NCBI RefSeq assembly: GCF_902167145.1
Contig: NC_050099.1
Span: 246,648,588 to 246,712,587, forward strand
From: Zea mays
Lineage: Eukaryota; Streptophyta; Magnoliopsida; Poales; Poaceae
Direction of reading: 5' to 3'
DNA length: 64,000 bases
In this document: piece after piece, positions 54,235 through 64,000 of the stretch
Numbering within the stretch: the stretch's first letter is position 1
How the letters are laid out: each line of letters starts with the position of its first letter
The notes under the pieces: generated by a model
The model's input: the letters and a program-made list of their open reading frames with translations, nothing else
Told to the model about the DNA's origin: nothing
Database searches by the model: none
Position numbers and translations under genes: made by a program

Positions 54235-57200
54235 CTAATCCTTTTTAGCGATATCGATAAGTCTCTGTTGTATATTTGCAGGGATGGCATATCGGCACGA
54301 ATTATCCTCATAACTTAACAGATCAATCACAAAGTTCTTTCGAAGAGTCTTTGCATCCTACAGACAAAGACATAAGAGAACAAAACATATTATCTTGTAG
54401 AACGAGATAGCTGGAATGTAAGTTTTGAACATAAAACGAACGTTATTACACCCACCCCAACAAATTTCAGTCGTCTGTCATTCCCCCACATGGCCATAGC
54501 TTGTAGAACGAGGTAGCTAGTATTAAACCTATAGAATAATATTTGGTCAACTATGTTTTATACAATGATTATCATAGAAAAAATTTAAACTACTGAGAAT
54601 GTGGTACGAAGAAAATACCCTCTTAAGTCAACTGGAACACCAGTCTGAATTGTATGTTCCCACTTAAAGATATCCTCCGCCCATCCAGAACGTTTCTTGC
54701 TGTAAGCAATCTTATATTTTTTTGAGGCCATGATAATCGCTTCCGCGAACCTCTTGTATGGCATGTGTTTACACCAATCTTGAGTCGGTGTAAAGTCGAT
54801 AAAAGTCACATGCTTTTTAACATGATCTATTACGAAAAGGGCGTGACATCCATTGAATTTCCATGGCATGAGAACCTGCAAAATATCAGTCATTAGGATC
54901 CTACAACAGAAGTGTCCTTTATAAATACATTCGAAATAAACACATACTTACATATCTACAACCCGTGATATAATAATTCATTGATGGCCAACAATCGAGA
55001 GTTTTGGCTAACTCTTCTGTTGTAGGATCCTGATGGTACTTTGGAAGTTTACCATAACCAACCATTCTCTGGACAGTATATATACATGTCCACATGAGGA
55101 TTAGATGTAGATACTATATATTAATACATTAATAATTAGAAACAAACTTACCCAAAAACGCATGTCCATATAATGCTTTCTATTATTTATGATTTCTTCT
55201 TTCGGCCTACGTGACTCTTTATTGGCAAGCAGCCGAACAGCCATGTCAAAGCATCTTATAATCATATCTTGATTTATCGTTAATATGTTTTGCAGGTCTT
55301 TGACAGATATTTCTATCTTAAAAGGATTGAAACTTCGCACCCATGTTCTCCTGTAATGTAGCATGACGAAAGTCTATATCAAGTATCTAAGTAGTTGATA
55401 TACATAAAATAAATAAATTAATGAGCACTTACTCTAGTGTCGTATCGTCTTCTATTGCCATGATATAATCACATAAAACATCTATTGAATCGGCTTTGGT
55501 CACTGGCATGTCCTTTGTGGAAAGACCAACCATTAAAAAGTCATTTGTGCACCCATCGGTAGAGACTTTTACAGGAGCTCTTTTATCCCAATCATCAACA
55601 AACCACCTTTGCAAGTCTGCTTGAGTAATAGGGCCTTCCTCGTCTTCATACACTACTTCGCTATCATCAAGCATGTGGAGTAGTTTCCTCTTATTAGAAT
55701 CTGTTGGGTTTTCTAATATCTCAACATCTGATGGGCTTCCAGAGTCATCTTCTTTTTCATTTTTGTATAACAGACACCCTCTTCTCTTATTCAGGTCTGA
55801 AGATAGTAATATAGCAGCCATTTTTTTCCTAAAGTGTGACATGTCATCCTACAAATAAGAAACAATTATTTTAGCATTATATATGTAACACTGACTGCAG
55901 ATGTCCATATATGTCGTAGTAGTAATAATATACCTGGGTAAAACTGTCAGACAGTTCATCCCCTGTCCAGTATTCGATATAGTTCAAAAGAAAGAGGCCA
56001 CATGAAGAGCTACAATATACATTAATATCAACATAAAGTTTAGTATGAATGAAGAAATTGGTAAAGAAGATTTTAGGACGTACCTATCTGTCTGCTTTGC
56101 ATATCCCATGTCTATTTCTCTGAGCGGCCAAGAAGCAACTTGGAGGTCTGGCCACCTGTGGTCTTTCAACTCCTTACGTTGAGATATCATATCTATTTGT
56201 CTTTGTAGTCCTTTAATCTATATATATTATAAAACAAAATTAGAGATTGGGATAAGTTAATATTGAATTCATAATTGTTTAGTTTGTGCATACTCACAGA
56301 GTCAGTGAGGTCTTTGCGATCTTGTGAAGTACTCCCTCCGTTTCTTTTTATTTGTCGCTGGATAGTGCAAAATTACACTATCCAGCGACAAATAAAAAGA
56401 AACGGAGGGAGTACCAAGTGAATCGAGCACTTGTATCTCCATATTTCTTGCATGAATCACGGCAAGATACCAGTGCGTCTCTCGGATGTTTATCGGAATA
56501 AACACCTACAAAACAGTTATAAATACTTGCATAAGAATAAAATACATATATACACTAATTGTTCAGATTGCAAACTCATATGTACCATGTCATGGTCTAA
56601 GTAAAGTAACACCCTTCGTTCAGCGCTACATATTTGTGTCATGTCTTTATTTGGATATAACTCTTCTGTTTTAATTTCAACATCACCATCTCGCTTCAGG
56701 AAATTGAACTGGAAAGCATTTTCTATGTGAACGCGACCTCCAGATCGGCACTTTAGATGCTTTTGAGCTTTTATCAAATTTATGTAACAGTCTATAACCT
56801 GCAAGTGTGTAAGTTGTGGTTAAAAATATCAGGATGAGTAAAAAAACTTATACATAACAACGTCGCCAAATATAAAAACTAAGCGTGGATTACCTCGTCA
56901 CCTAAATATGCGTTCGGCTGAAATAAACACTCCATCCATTTCCTTTCAACAAAGGCATCATCAATAAGCACGACTTCTACCCTTGGTTCACAAGGGATTT
57001 CCTTAATAAAATCGATGAGAGCAAGATCACCTTGCGTGCAAATATAGTCTAGGAGCAACCAGTCATGAGATAACACTAAAATTAGTTATAGTCCAGGAGC
57101 AACCAGTCATTAAAAAGAAATTGATCCATACAGACTATGAAAATTATAATACCTTCTCGAACTATTGCGGTTGCCACCGAATTTTTTGGCTTGTTATGAG

Positions 57201-57242
57201 ACAAGCCTACAAATAGAGATTCCATTCTCGCGGGACAAAAAC
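54235..57242 (-). pseudogene. Ulp1-like (SENP, C48) cysteine protease gene in Helitron, 12 exons visible, broken by a MITE
   Basis: Exons (- strand): 57242-57153, 57075-56894, 56798-56586, 56505-56298, 56217-56084, 56009-55934, 55848-55433, 55351-55153, 55068-54952, 54875-54619, 54528-54456 and 54357-54235. All joins are GT-AG and in frame, about 667 codons once an 82-bp MITE insertion in the fourth is discounted. The 5' end is missing. The catalytic triad of C48 proteases is present: His in RETHWYLAVIH, Asp in QVLDSLG, Cys in SSSCGLFLLNYIEYW. A downstream domain (HALFVIDHVKKHVTFIDF) resembles a second, degenerate copy. Such proteases cleave SUMO. In plants many are carried by transposons (known for Kaonashi-type MULEs). 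Here the gene leads directly into a Helitron 3' end. Confidence 0.85.
56330..56413. mobile_element. Stowaway MITE, 80 bp, in Ulp1-like exon
   Basis: CTCCCTCCGTTTC... and its exact complement form two perfect 36-bp arms around an 8-base loop (56332-56411), flanked by TA on both sides. CTCCCTCCGT ends and a TA duplication define Stowaway (Tc1/mariner-derived). It adds 82 bp, shifting the host frame and ending it 14 codons past the element. The perfect arms indicate a very recent insertion. Confidence 0.95.
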
Positions 57243-57265
57243 CTACATTAATAAGGTATAATAAT

Positions 57266-57567
57266 ATAGGTCAGTGCCCGTGCTTTGCCATGCATTACAA
57301 ATTGTTAGATGCATAAAAATTAATATTGCTAATTTCGCAAATGATCCAAAACTCAATAATACTTTAAGACAGTTACAATCTGTTATTTCATAGTGTAGAA
57401 CTGAAACGAGTGCAGAATCACTTGTTTTTGTCATATATTATAGTGCTATTCTAGACTATAATATGTGTGGGAGATAGAGCTGTTATGTGAGAGGTAATTA
57501 AGAAATGGTAAGGTTGTCTGTTGAAGATAGAAAAGAGAAAAAAAATACAAGCTCTTCATCTTCTTAG
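57266..57567 (-). mobile_element. 3' tail of a second - strand Helitron
   Basis: On the - strand the sequence ends GGCAAAGCACGGGCACTGAC then CTAT, the conserved GCACGGGCACT tail of the other Helitron ends here, with CTAT in place of CTAG. It lies 24 bp upstream of an Ulp1 exon acceptor, inside an intron. I take it as the end of the element whose helicase is at 63057-64000, split by the + strand Helitron between them. Confidence 0.6.
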
Positions 57568-58997
57568 TCTCTATATATATACAATGGGGCGAAGTTCTGT
57601 GCTCACTTCTCCTTTTTTTATATGCCGAGAATTTACAAATCCCTCAGCCCTCATGGTAAAAGTTTAATCTCTTTGTTTTTGCTATAATTGATTCAGGCAC
57701 AACCGCAGAGGCTAGAAAGAAAGAGCTGCAGAAACAACCAGAAAAGGTTATTTTATCGGAGGTTAATTCGTCAAGTAGTTTAGCAGATGCAAGCTCTAAA
57801 TCAACATCTTGACAAAACTGTAAGTTGGAGTCACAAAAATGTTTCATTGCTTGTGCAGGAAATGCACACTAAATTTTACAAGAAAACTATCAGTTTCTGA
57901 CTAAATGAATTCATTTGTGCTGACAGCACACATCAGTGAGAGACGATTGGGCAAATATTTTCTATCACACTGTTGGCACCCGAAAAAACAATGCAAGTTT
58001 TCATGAGACATTAATTTATTATATTCCGAAGAGGCCAAATAGACTGATTATCCAGTTCAGGTTTCTGGTGACACTAAGACTGACACTAAGCCTGCAACAC
58101 TGATGATGGAACGACAGAAATTATTACAGCAACAAAAATTCAGGATATGTTTGAAGCACTCAAGCCAGAACCTTCTATTGTCTCTCTCAAGCTAGAAAAC
58201 TATTATAGCCACGGATCCATCTTGGCTGCATCCATTCCATATCCATCTTACACTGCACCTGCACGGTTTATCCCGGCTGCACAACAGCACAACCAAAAAG
58301 AGCAGCAGAACAGGCAGCTTGGCTTGGGTACTGTCTCCCAATCTCAGACGTAGATCCAGAATTCCACATGGAGTTGTTAATTCGCTCCTTCAACCTTTGC
58401 TCTGGACCATACCAGCATATTGCTTTGAGAGTTGGGTTTGATCTACATATACTGAATGTACAGTACATGCATCTGTACAGTTGCTTCAATAATGACTGAG
58501 TTCAGAGAAGCCATGTTATAATTATCAGTTTGACTTCACTCCTAAGCGGTTTGTTTTTTTTGGGAACTGTACAGATGCTTCACTCCTAAGCGGTTTGTAG
58601 TTTCATGAGTTTCCTTCCGCGTTTTGATTTTGGTCGACAGTTGATTGAACCACTCTACAAAAAGGGGATTTTGAGTGATAATACTCGATTATTTTGCTAA
58701 CCGTTGATTGCACGGGCACAATAAAAGGGACTTCCAAGGTCTGCTCATAACAAAAGAATGGGACATCGGTACAACATTCTGAAAGTTTCACCACTTCTCC
58801 TCGAAGAACTGCTGGTGGCTTTCCACCAGCACCTACAATGAAGCTGCACCCAGAAAAGAGGGGCTTGGACAGCGAATCAGTAACAAGGTGGAAGGTTGCT
58901 GCAAGGTAATATTTCAATTGATCAGAAACTGGGAGCTGAAAACCGTTCTGTCTCTGCTAAGAAACCTGATGCAGGAGGCCTTTCACCTGCTATGGAC

Positions 58998-59539
58998 AAG
59001 GAAAAGGAACAAATCTTGTTTCGTGTTATTATAAGTTTTCCTGCTTAGAGTGGTGAGCAGAATTGATTGTTAGATAGCAATTTGTATGTCCAGAACTTGC
59101 ATGCTGCCCTCTCAATATGTTTGTTCACCATCTATTTCGATTCATTTATATTCTTTAAGTGCTATTAGAATGCTATATCAAATGTGTATTATGCATTCAT
59201 AAGTTCACTGACTTTGTTGATTGGCTTGCTTTGCAATTATTCGCTACTTTGGCTGTGTGGTAATAACCAGTTTCCTCATTGTCCTCTATATATTGCTAAC
59301 ATTTCAACTGATCATAAACTGGTTATGTCAAAGCCTCCAGCTGTGGAGAATGTTGCAGACGGGAGAGCTGAAAGGATGGAGAAGGTCAGAGATGGGGCAC
59401 CTGATATTGCCAAGGAAGAGGAGAAATAGGAGAAAGAGGCAAAGGAGAAAAGGGAACATAACCACAAAGAGCATAATAAAACAAGAGAAAACAGTATAAG
59501 TTATCCGATAGATAGTGTTAACTTGAAGCCCTCGGACCC
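58998..59539 (+). repeat. 542-bp duplicated segment, copy 1
   Basis: Matches 60686-61227 at an offset of 1688 bp with only a few substitutions. It encodes the Lys/Glu-rich fragment KPPAVENVADGRAERMEK then VRDGAPDIAKEEEK, stop, and continues EKEAKEKREHNHKEHNK. A 95-bp third copy is at 61815-61909. Confidence 0.92.
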
Positions 59540-59580
59540 AAAGAGCTTGCTGATTATGGAGAAGGTCAGAGATGGGACAC

Positions 59581-60661
59581 AAAGAGCTTGTTGATATCTG
59601 TAAAGAAGTCGGTCTCCCTTCTGGTGTCTTGAACATTGTGACAGGATTAGGTCCTGATGCTGGCGCTCCTTTGTCAGCACACCCAGATGTTGACAAGGTA
59701 AACTATTCTGCATATAATGACATAATCATGCATGAGCACTCCTCATAGCATGGGTTTTCTGTTTATTTAGGTCGCTTTTACTGGGAGTTTTGAAACTGGC
59801 AAGAAAATTATGGCATCGGCAGCTCCTATGGTCAAGGTTCGTTTGTGAATTATGTTTTATTTATAGTAATGTGCCGTGCCGTGTTGTTTTGCTCTCTTCT
59901 AGTTGATAAATTATCAGAAAGTATGATTTGAGTGCCCTATTTTAAGAGGAAATTCTGTTGCATTCCTTAACATTGCATTTTTCTTGACAGCCTGTTACAC
60001 TGGAACTTGGTGGAAAAAGTCCTATAGTAGTATTTGATGATGTTGACATTGACAAAGGTACGTTTATATTCTAAGGATTACAAAATTCCTGAAGTTCATT
60101 GGTATTTGTGGATTGTTGCAATTTGCAGAGAATTTAACTGATGAGAATGCTAAATGCCTAAACCCTTCAAAGCCCTTCATCGGTTTCTGGGATTTTCATA
60201 GAAATACTCAGCTGAGCCTGATCAGGCTACTACAATAAGAATTATTTTCGTTTGAAAATTGATTGTTAGGATTTGTAAAATACAGTCCATAAAGTTGTGG
60301 GGAAAACCCACATGCTTGCTATAGTTTGGACTTTTGACCACAGCACCAGACTTTTTATGCATTATGAATAAAAAGATGAAACAGAAAGTATTTGATGCAT
60401 TATGTATATGTTACATGATTTGATTTCATCATAGACCTTGAGAAATATAGGGCTGAACTTCTTTGTAGAACATAAGTTTTAGTTCCAAGAAAGGGAACTT
60501 TTACAAATTCACTGACCAACTTACTTTAGTTATGCTGATACTTTGCTGATTGTGGAATTATGGATTATGTTATACTTCCATCATTGATCATTCCTTCTAA
60601 ATATAAAACAGCTGTCGAGTGGACTCTGTTTGGGTGCTTTTGGACCAATGGTCAGATTTGT
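59581..60661 (+). pseudogene. Betaine aldehyde dehydrogenase gene fragment, 4 exons with introns
   Basis: Exon pieces: 59581-59697 ([28 protein letters not shown]...), 59771-59836 (VAFTGSFETGKKIM...), 59991-60057 (PVTLELGGKSPIVVF, DDVDIDK) and 60612-60661 ([15 protein letters not shown], cut just before the catalytic Cys region). These match the NAD-binding and active-site entry part of plant BADH/aminoaldehyde dehydrogenase (ALDH10), including the catalytic Glu motif LELGGKSP. Splice sites are intact, but both ends are cut inside the Helitron. The fragment cannot make an enzyme; its parent gene should be elsewhere in the genome. Confidence 0.88.
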
Positions 60662-60685
60662 AGAACATAAGTTTTAGTTCCAAGA

Positions 60686-61227
60686 AAGGAAAAGGAACAA
60701 ATCCTGTTTCGTGTTATTATAAGTTTTCCTGCTTAGAGTGGTGAGCAGAATTGATTGTTAGATAGCAATTTGTATGTCCAGAACTTGCATGTTGCCCTCT
60801 CAATATGTTTGTTCACCATCTATTTCGATTCATTTATATTCTTTAAGTGCTATTAGAATGCTATATCAAATGTGTATTATGCATTCATAAGTTCACTGAC
60901 TTTGTTGATTGGCTTGCTTTGCAATTATTCGCTACTTTGGCTGTGTGGTAATAACCAGTTTCCTCATTGTCCTCTATATATTGCTAACATTTCAACTGAT
61001 CATAAACTGGTTATGTCAAAGCCTCCAGCTGTGGAGAATGTTGCAGACGGGAGAGCTGAAAGGATGGAGAAGGTCAGAGATGGGGCACCTGATATTGCCA
61101 AGGAAGAGGAGAAATAGGAGAAAGAGGCAAAGGAGAAAAGGGAACATAACCACAAAGAGCATAATAAAACAAGAGAAAACAGTATAAGTTATCTGATAGA
61201 TAGTGTTAACTTGAAGCCCTCGGACCC
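60686..61227 (+). repeat. 542-bp duplicated segment, copy 2
   Basis: Second copy of 58998-59539. Unlike copy 1 it runs on into the parent-like continuation (PSDPPIAPPVDDGKSVVPDE). Confidence 0.92.
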
Positions 61228-62284
61228 TCCTATAGCCCCACCAGTTGATGATGGAAAATCTGTTGTGCCTGATGAGAACCTGAAGAAGCGAAAGAACACT
61301 GAAACGAATGGTTACTTACAAAGTGAGTTCCTAGCTTTTCTTTTTTTCTTTTGCACTTAACAGCATGCGAGTCTTGTATGACACCATTATCCGTTTTTAT
61401 GGTGCTTTATATTATAAGACTTCTGATGCTGCTGTACAGACAACCTTGATATGCGGCCTACAAAGTTGCCGAGACCAGCACTCCCCAGCAATTGTGTGGA
61501 GGATGGTACAGCATCTCATGTAGCCGCGCCACTCTCTTCTGTGAAGCAGGAAGCCATAAATATTGATTTCATAAGCATGATCCATGTGTTCAGCTTATGA
61601 TGAGGCCCTAGAAGTCAGGAGGCTACAAGACAAAGCTGCTGATTTTTCAGGTGGAAGTGTTGCACTTTTCATGGGACAAGGGAAATTGGAAAGCATATGT
61701 ACCAGGTCAATGTTACAAAAAGGATAATAAATGCACTGAAGTTTGCAGCTAGAAATTTAAATAACATTTTGGGATTGCCCCGCTAAAGCAAATCACATGA
61801 CTCGTGAAAAAGCATATGCAATTTGTATGTCCAGAACTTGCATGCTGCCCTCTCAATATGTTTGTTCACCATCTATTTCGATTCATTTATATTCTTTAAG
61901 TGCTATTATTGCCAGATAAGGTCAGAGATGGGGCACCTAATATTGCCAAGGAAGAGGACAAAAAGAGTGATCGGCATGAGAAAAAGAAAAGGAAATAGAA
62001 AGATAAACACAAAGAGAAGAAATAGGAGAAAGAGGCAAAGGAGAATGGCACAAGCTCTAGGAAGCCACCTCACCCCGACTGCAAGTATCTTAGCCAGATA
62101 TACAACATTCCTGAAGCCCCTCAAATGATGGAATTGCCTGGGCAGGAAGGTGAGGATTGTCTGTTCGACAAAGGCGGCACCCAGCCAAGGAAGCCGGCCA
62201 GTTCAGCGCCTGAGTCTGATGGAGTCTCCCAAGTGTGGGCTCAGGCTCTGAAAATTGACCATGCTGATGGTGGTGGTGGTGGCT
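61000..62284 (+). pseudogene. Fragments of a Lys/Glu-rich protein gene
   Basis: Pieces on the + strand include KKRKNTETNGYLQ (to 61322, then a GT-type donor), DNLDMRPTKLPRPALPSN (61439 on), and at 61980-62284 a frame with HEKKKRK..., SSRKPPHPDCKYLSQIYNIP, and SAPESDGVSQVWAQALKID ending in GG and stop. The pieces look like exons of one nuclear, highly charged protein with in-frame stops. I do not recognise the family with confidence. Confidence 0.5.
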
Positions 62285-62760
62285 GAGATAAATCTGCTTG
62301 TGCTTGATTTGTTCCAAACCAAAGGTGGCACTTGTGGCCCTCCTCATGTTTCCAGTGTGGGTAAAGTTGCCTGAGAACTCCAATTTGTCTGAATGGGAAT
62401 ACTTACATGTATTATTTTCCTAGGACTTTAGCTAAACGCAATATATTTGTATCATGATAGTTATTCATCGTTTAGTTGCTAGAGGTTTTAGCTAAACAGT
62501 GAATTTTCTGGGTCATAGTAGCTAATGACAGTGAATTTTGCTAGAAATCTTTATGTACATTAATCGTGAAGGTATATCATATTAGCTAACGCAATATACC
62601 TAACGTGATGATTGAGTTATAGTAGCTAATGCATCCAGATAGCGATAGCTGTCAAATTAAATAAGTTGGTCGAATTACACTACAAATATGATGGGTATTG
62701 GTTAGCCTTGGGTTTTGTGGTATTATATGTTCCCGTTGTAACGCACGAGCACTTACCTAG

Positions 62761-63056
62761 TATCTATTGGTTACCTTATTATTATTGTTATTTAATAAGA
62801 GTTATGGGTTCTAAATAGTTCTGCAGAAAAACACGATCAGCCATTTCTATTTACAGAATCTCAATTTGCAGCAAACCAATGGTAAACAGCATGAGCCACA
62901 TATATATACAAATACAAAACGATCATGAAATCAGTTATCATAAAACATAGGATATATACAAAACGATTCTGAAATCAGTTATACACCAAAGGGCATCGTG
63001 CATTTACATGTATTTAGCATGCAACAGATTGAGTTCCGTTTTAGTCGTATATGGGT
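62761..63056 (-). mobile_element. 3' untranslated part of helicase-bearing Helitron
   Basis: AT-rich sequence between the helicase stop codon (- strand) and the insertion point of the + strand Helitron. No gene. Confidence 0.5.
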
Positions 63057-64000
63057 CTAGTTTGTTAGGACCTCCTTGTAGACGATGTTCTTGGTATATG
63101 TCCCACAATCTACGGTGGGGTTTTTCTTTACACCCTTCCTTGACTTTTTCCTCCCATCGACGGCTGGGATGACAAGAATCTTTATGTTCGATCGGGCTGT
63201 CGCTCTAGATAGAGCAACATATAGTTGACCATGAGAGAACACTGGTTCAGGCAAGTATACACCAACATTGGGAATAGTCTGACCCTGTGCTTTGTTAACC
63301 GTCATTGCAAAGCTAAGCCGTACAGGAAACTGCTTTCTTTTGAACTGGAAAGGGAACATCTCTTCATCGGAGGGACACAACGGTATACGCGGTAGGAAAA
63401 TCCGTTTTCCAACGTGTTGACCCAGTACAATCTCTGCGTCAATGCTATTTCTTTGGAAGCCACGAACGACCAGCCTGGTGCCATTGCAAAGTCCATTTGC
63501 AGGGTCTATATTCCGGAGCAATATAACAGGACATCCAATCTTGAGCTTCAAAACATGAGGGGGCAGCCCATTAGGCGTCAATGTGTTTAGGAACTCAGGT
63601 GGGTAGTAGTTATGGGGATCATCCATGGCGCTATCAAAACTATGGTACACCATATGCTCCCCTTGAAAACGATCAATCATCTTAGCATTTATCATATCCA
63701 CCCAGTCATTACGTGTTGACAGTATCGCCCTTGAAGTGATGTAGGTGGAATCAGACATATTTTCATTGAGATTTGGGAAAGCGAAGTATATTAGGTTGTC
63801 AAGATCGCTGTCACTCCCACTGTAAGGCACACACACATCGTCAGGAAGACGAATGTCGCCGTCACTATTTGTGTCCTCAGTTCCACCGCCTACGCGCAGC
63901 AAAAACTCCGCAAACCAAGGGTCGTTTTTTGCTCTCATGTTGCTAACAAGCTTTAAGTGGGACATGGACTCCCATAGGTAAGACATCCGTAATGAAGACG
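63057..64000 (-). CDS. Helitron helicase (PIF1-like), C-terminal part, runs off window
   Basis: An open frame on the - strand continues to the window edge; the Met at 63986 is internal. It carries the late SF1/PIF1 helicase motifs: LKIGCPVILLRNIDPANGLC then NGTRL (about residues 150-170), FAMTVNKAQGQTIPNVGVYL (motif V) and GQLYVALSRATARSNIKIL (motif VI). Upstream NDPWFAEFLLRVGGGTED and LSTRNDWVDMINAKM are typical of plant Helitron helicases. It is the C-terminal third of a Rep/Hel transposase that nicks and unwinds DNA for rolling-circle transposition. The visible part has no stop or frameshift. Whether the Rep domain is present lies outside the window. Confidence 0.92.
   Translation of the reverse strand, partial: SSLRMSYLWESMSHLKLVSNMRAKNDPWFAEFLLRVGGGTEDTNSDGDIRLPDDVCVPYSGSDSDLDNLIYFAFPNLNENMSDSTYITSRAILSTRNDWVDMINAKMIDRFQGEHMVYHSFDSAMDDPHNYYPPEFLNTLTPNGLPPHVLKLKIGCPVILLRNIDPANGLCNGTRLVVRGFQRNSIDAEIVLGQHVGKRIFLPRIPLCPSDEEMFPFQFKRKQFPVRLSFAMTVNKAQGQTIPNVGVYLPEPVFSHGQLYVALSRATARSNIKILVIPAVDGRKKSRKGVKKNPTVDCGTYTKNIVYKEVLTN

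Larger units (their letters stand above)
57568..62760 (+). mobile_element. Non-autonomous Helitron, about 5.2 kb, with captured gene fragments
   Basis: The 5' end is TCTCTATATATATACAATGG (57568). The 3' end is GTTCCCGTTGTAACGCACGAG, then CACTTACCTAG (CTAG at 62757-62760), followed by T. The base before TC is G, not the usual A, so the exact 5' base could be a few bases off. Inside are exons of betaine aldehyde dehydrogenase and of at least one Lys/Glu-rich protein, all on the + strand, as is typical of maize gene-trapping Helitrons. Fragments at about 57650-58360 (including LKPEPSIVSLKLENYYSHGS) are unrecognised. Confidence 0.75.

Overview
The window is eukaryotic and almost certainly from maize or a very close Zea relative. 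Its coding genes have GT-AG introns, a plant ROP GTPase is present, and more than a third of the sequence is nested LTR retrotransposon. The inner element has the LTR sequence I recognise as the maize Gypsy/Tat family Huck. Several Helitron ends of the TCTCTA...CTAG type common in maize are also present.

Layout. 1-23590 is one nested retrotransposon block. The outer element is on the + strand, has 3.2 kb LTRs beginning TGTAACACC, and has a pyrimidine-rich internal region without gag-pol. It was split by a 14.06 kb Huck-like element on the - strand (6028-20085, target duplication GCCGC). 23591-25350 holds an (AT)n tract, a three-exon ubiquitin-conjugating enzyme gene (+) and a tRNA-Ser(GCT) just behind its stop. 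25350-31930 is an accessory stretch: a three-exon remnant resembling a CIF (Casparian strip integrity factor) peptide precursor, an inverted repeat, exon-sized relics, a relic Ulp1/Helitron tail, and a 559 bp Helitron carrying a PP2C-like fragment. 32500-47430 is the genic island, with three intact genes all on the - strand: a ROP small GTPase (7 exons, 197 aa), a plastid-type bifunctional FolD (5 exons, 369 aa) and an organellar glutamyl-tRNA synthetase (12 exons, 568 aa). A 1.3 kb MULE-like transposon with a perfect 9 bp target duplication sits about 79 bp upstream of the GluRS start codon. 48820-53960 is decayed repeat. 53968-64000 is a stack of Helitrons. The outermost (- strand) carries a 12-exon Ulp1-like cysteine protease gene whose frame is broken only by an 80 bp Stowaway MITE. 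A second (- strand) ends near 57266 and carries a Helitron helicase that runs off the window. A third (+ strand, about 57568-62760) carries betaine aldehyde dehydrogenase exons and a duplicated charged-protein fragment.

The intact host genes do housekeeping and signalling work: ubiquitin transfer, Rho-type signalling, organellar one-carbon folate metabolism and organellar Glu-tRNA synthesis. Nothing indicates they act as one pathway. The most interesting material is the repeated link between a Ulp1-like gene and a Helitron 3' tail, the CIF-like peptide remnant, and the promoter-proximal MULE. All identifications come from reading motifs and splice sites by eye. No database search was run.
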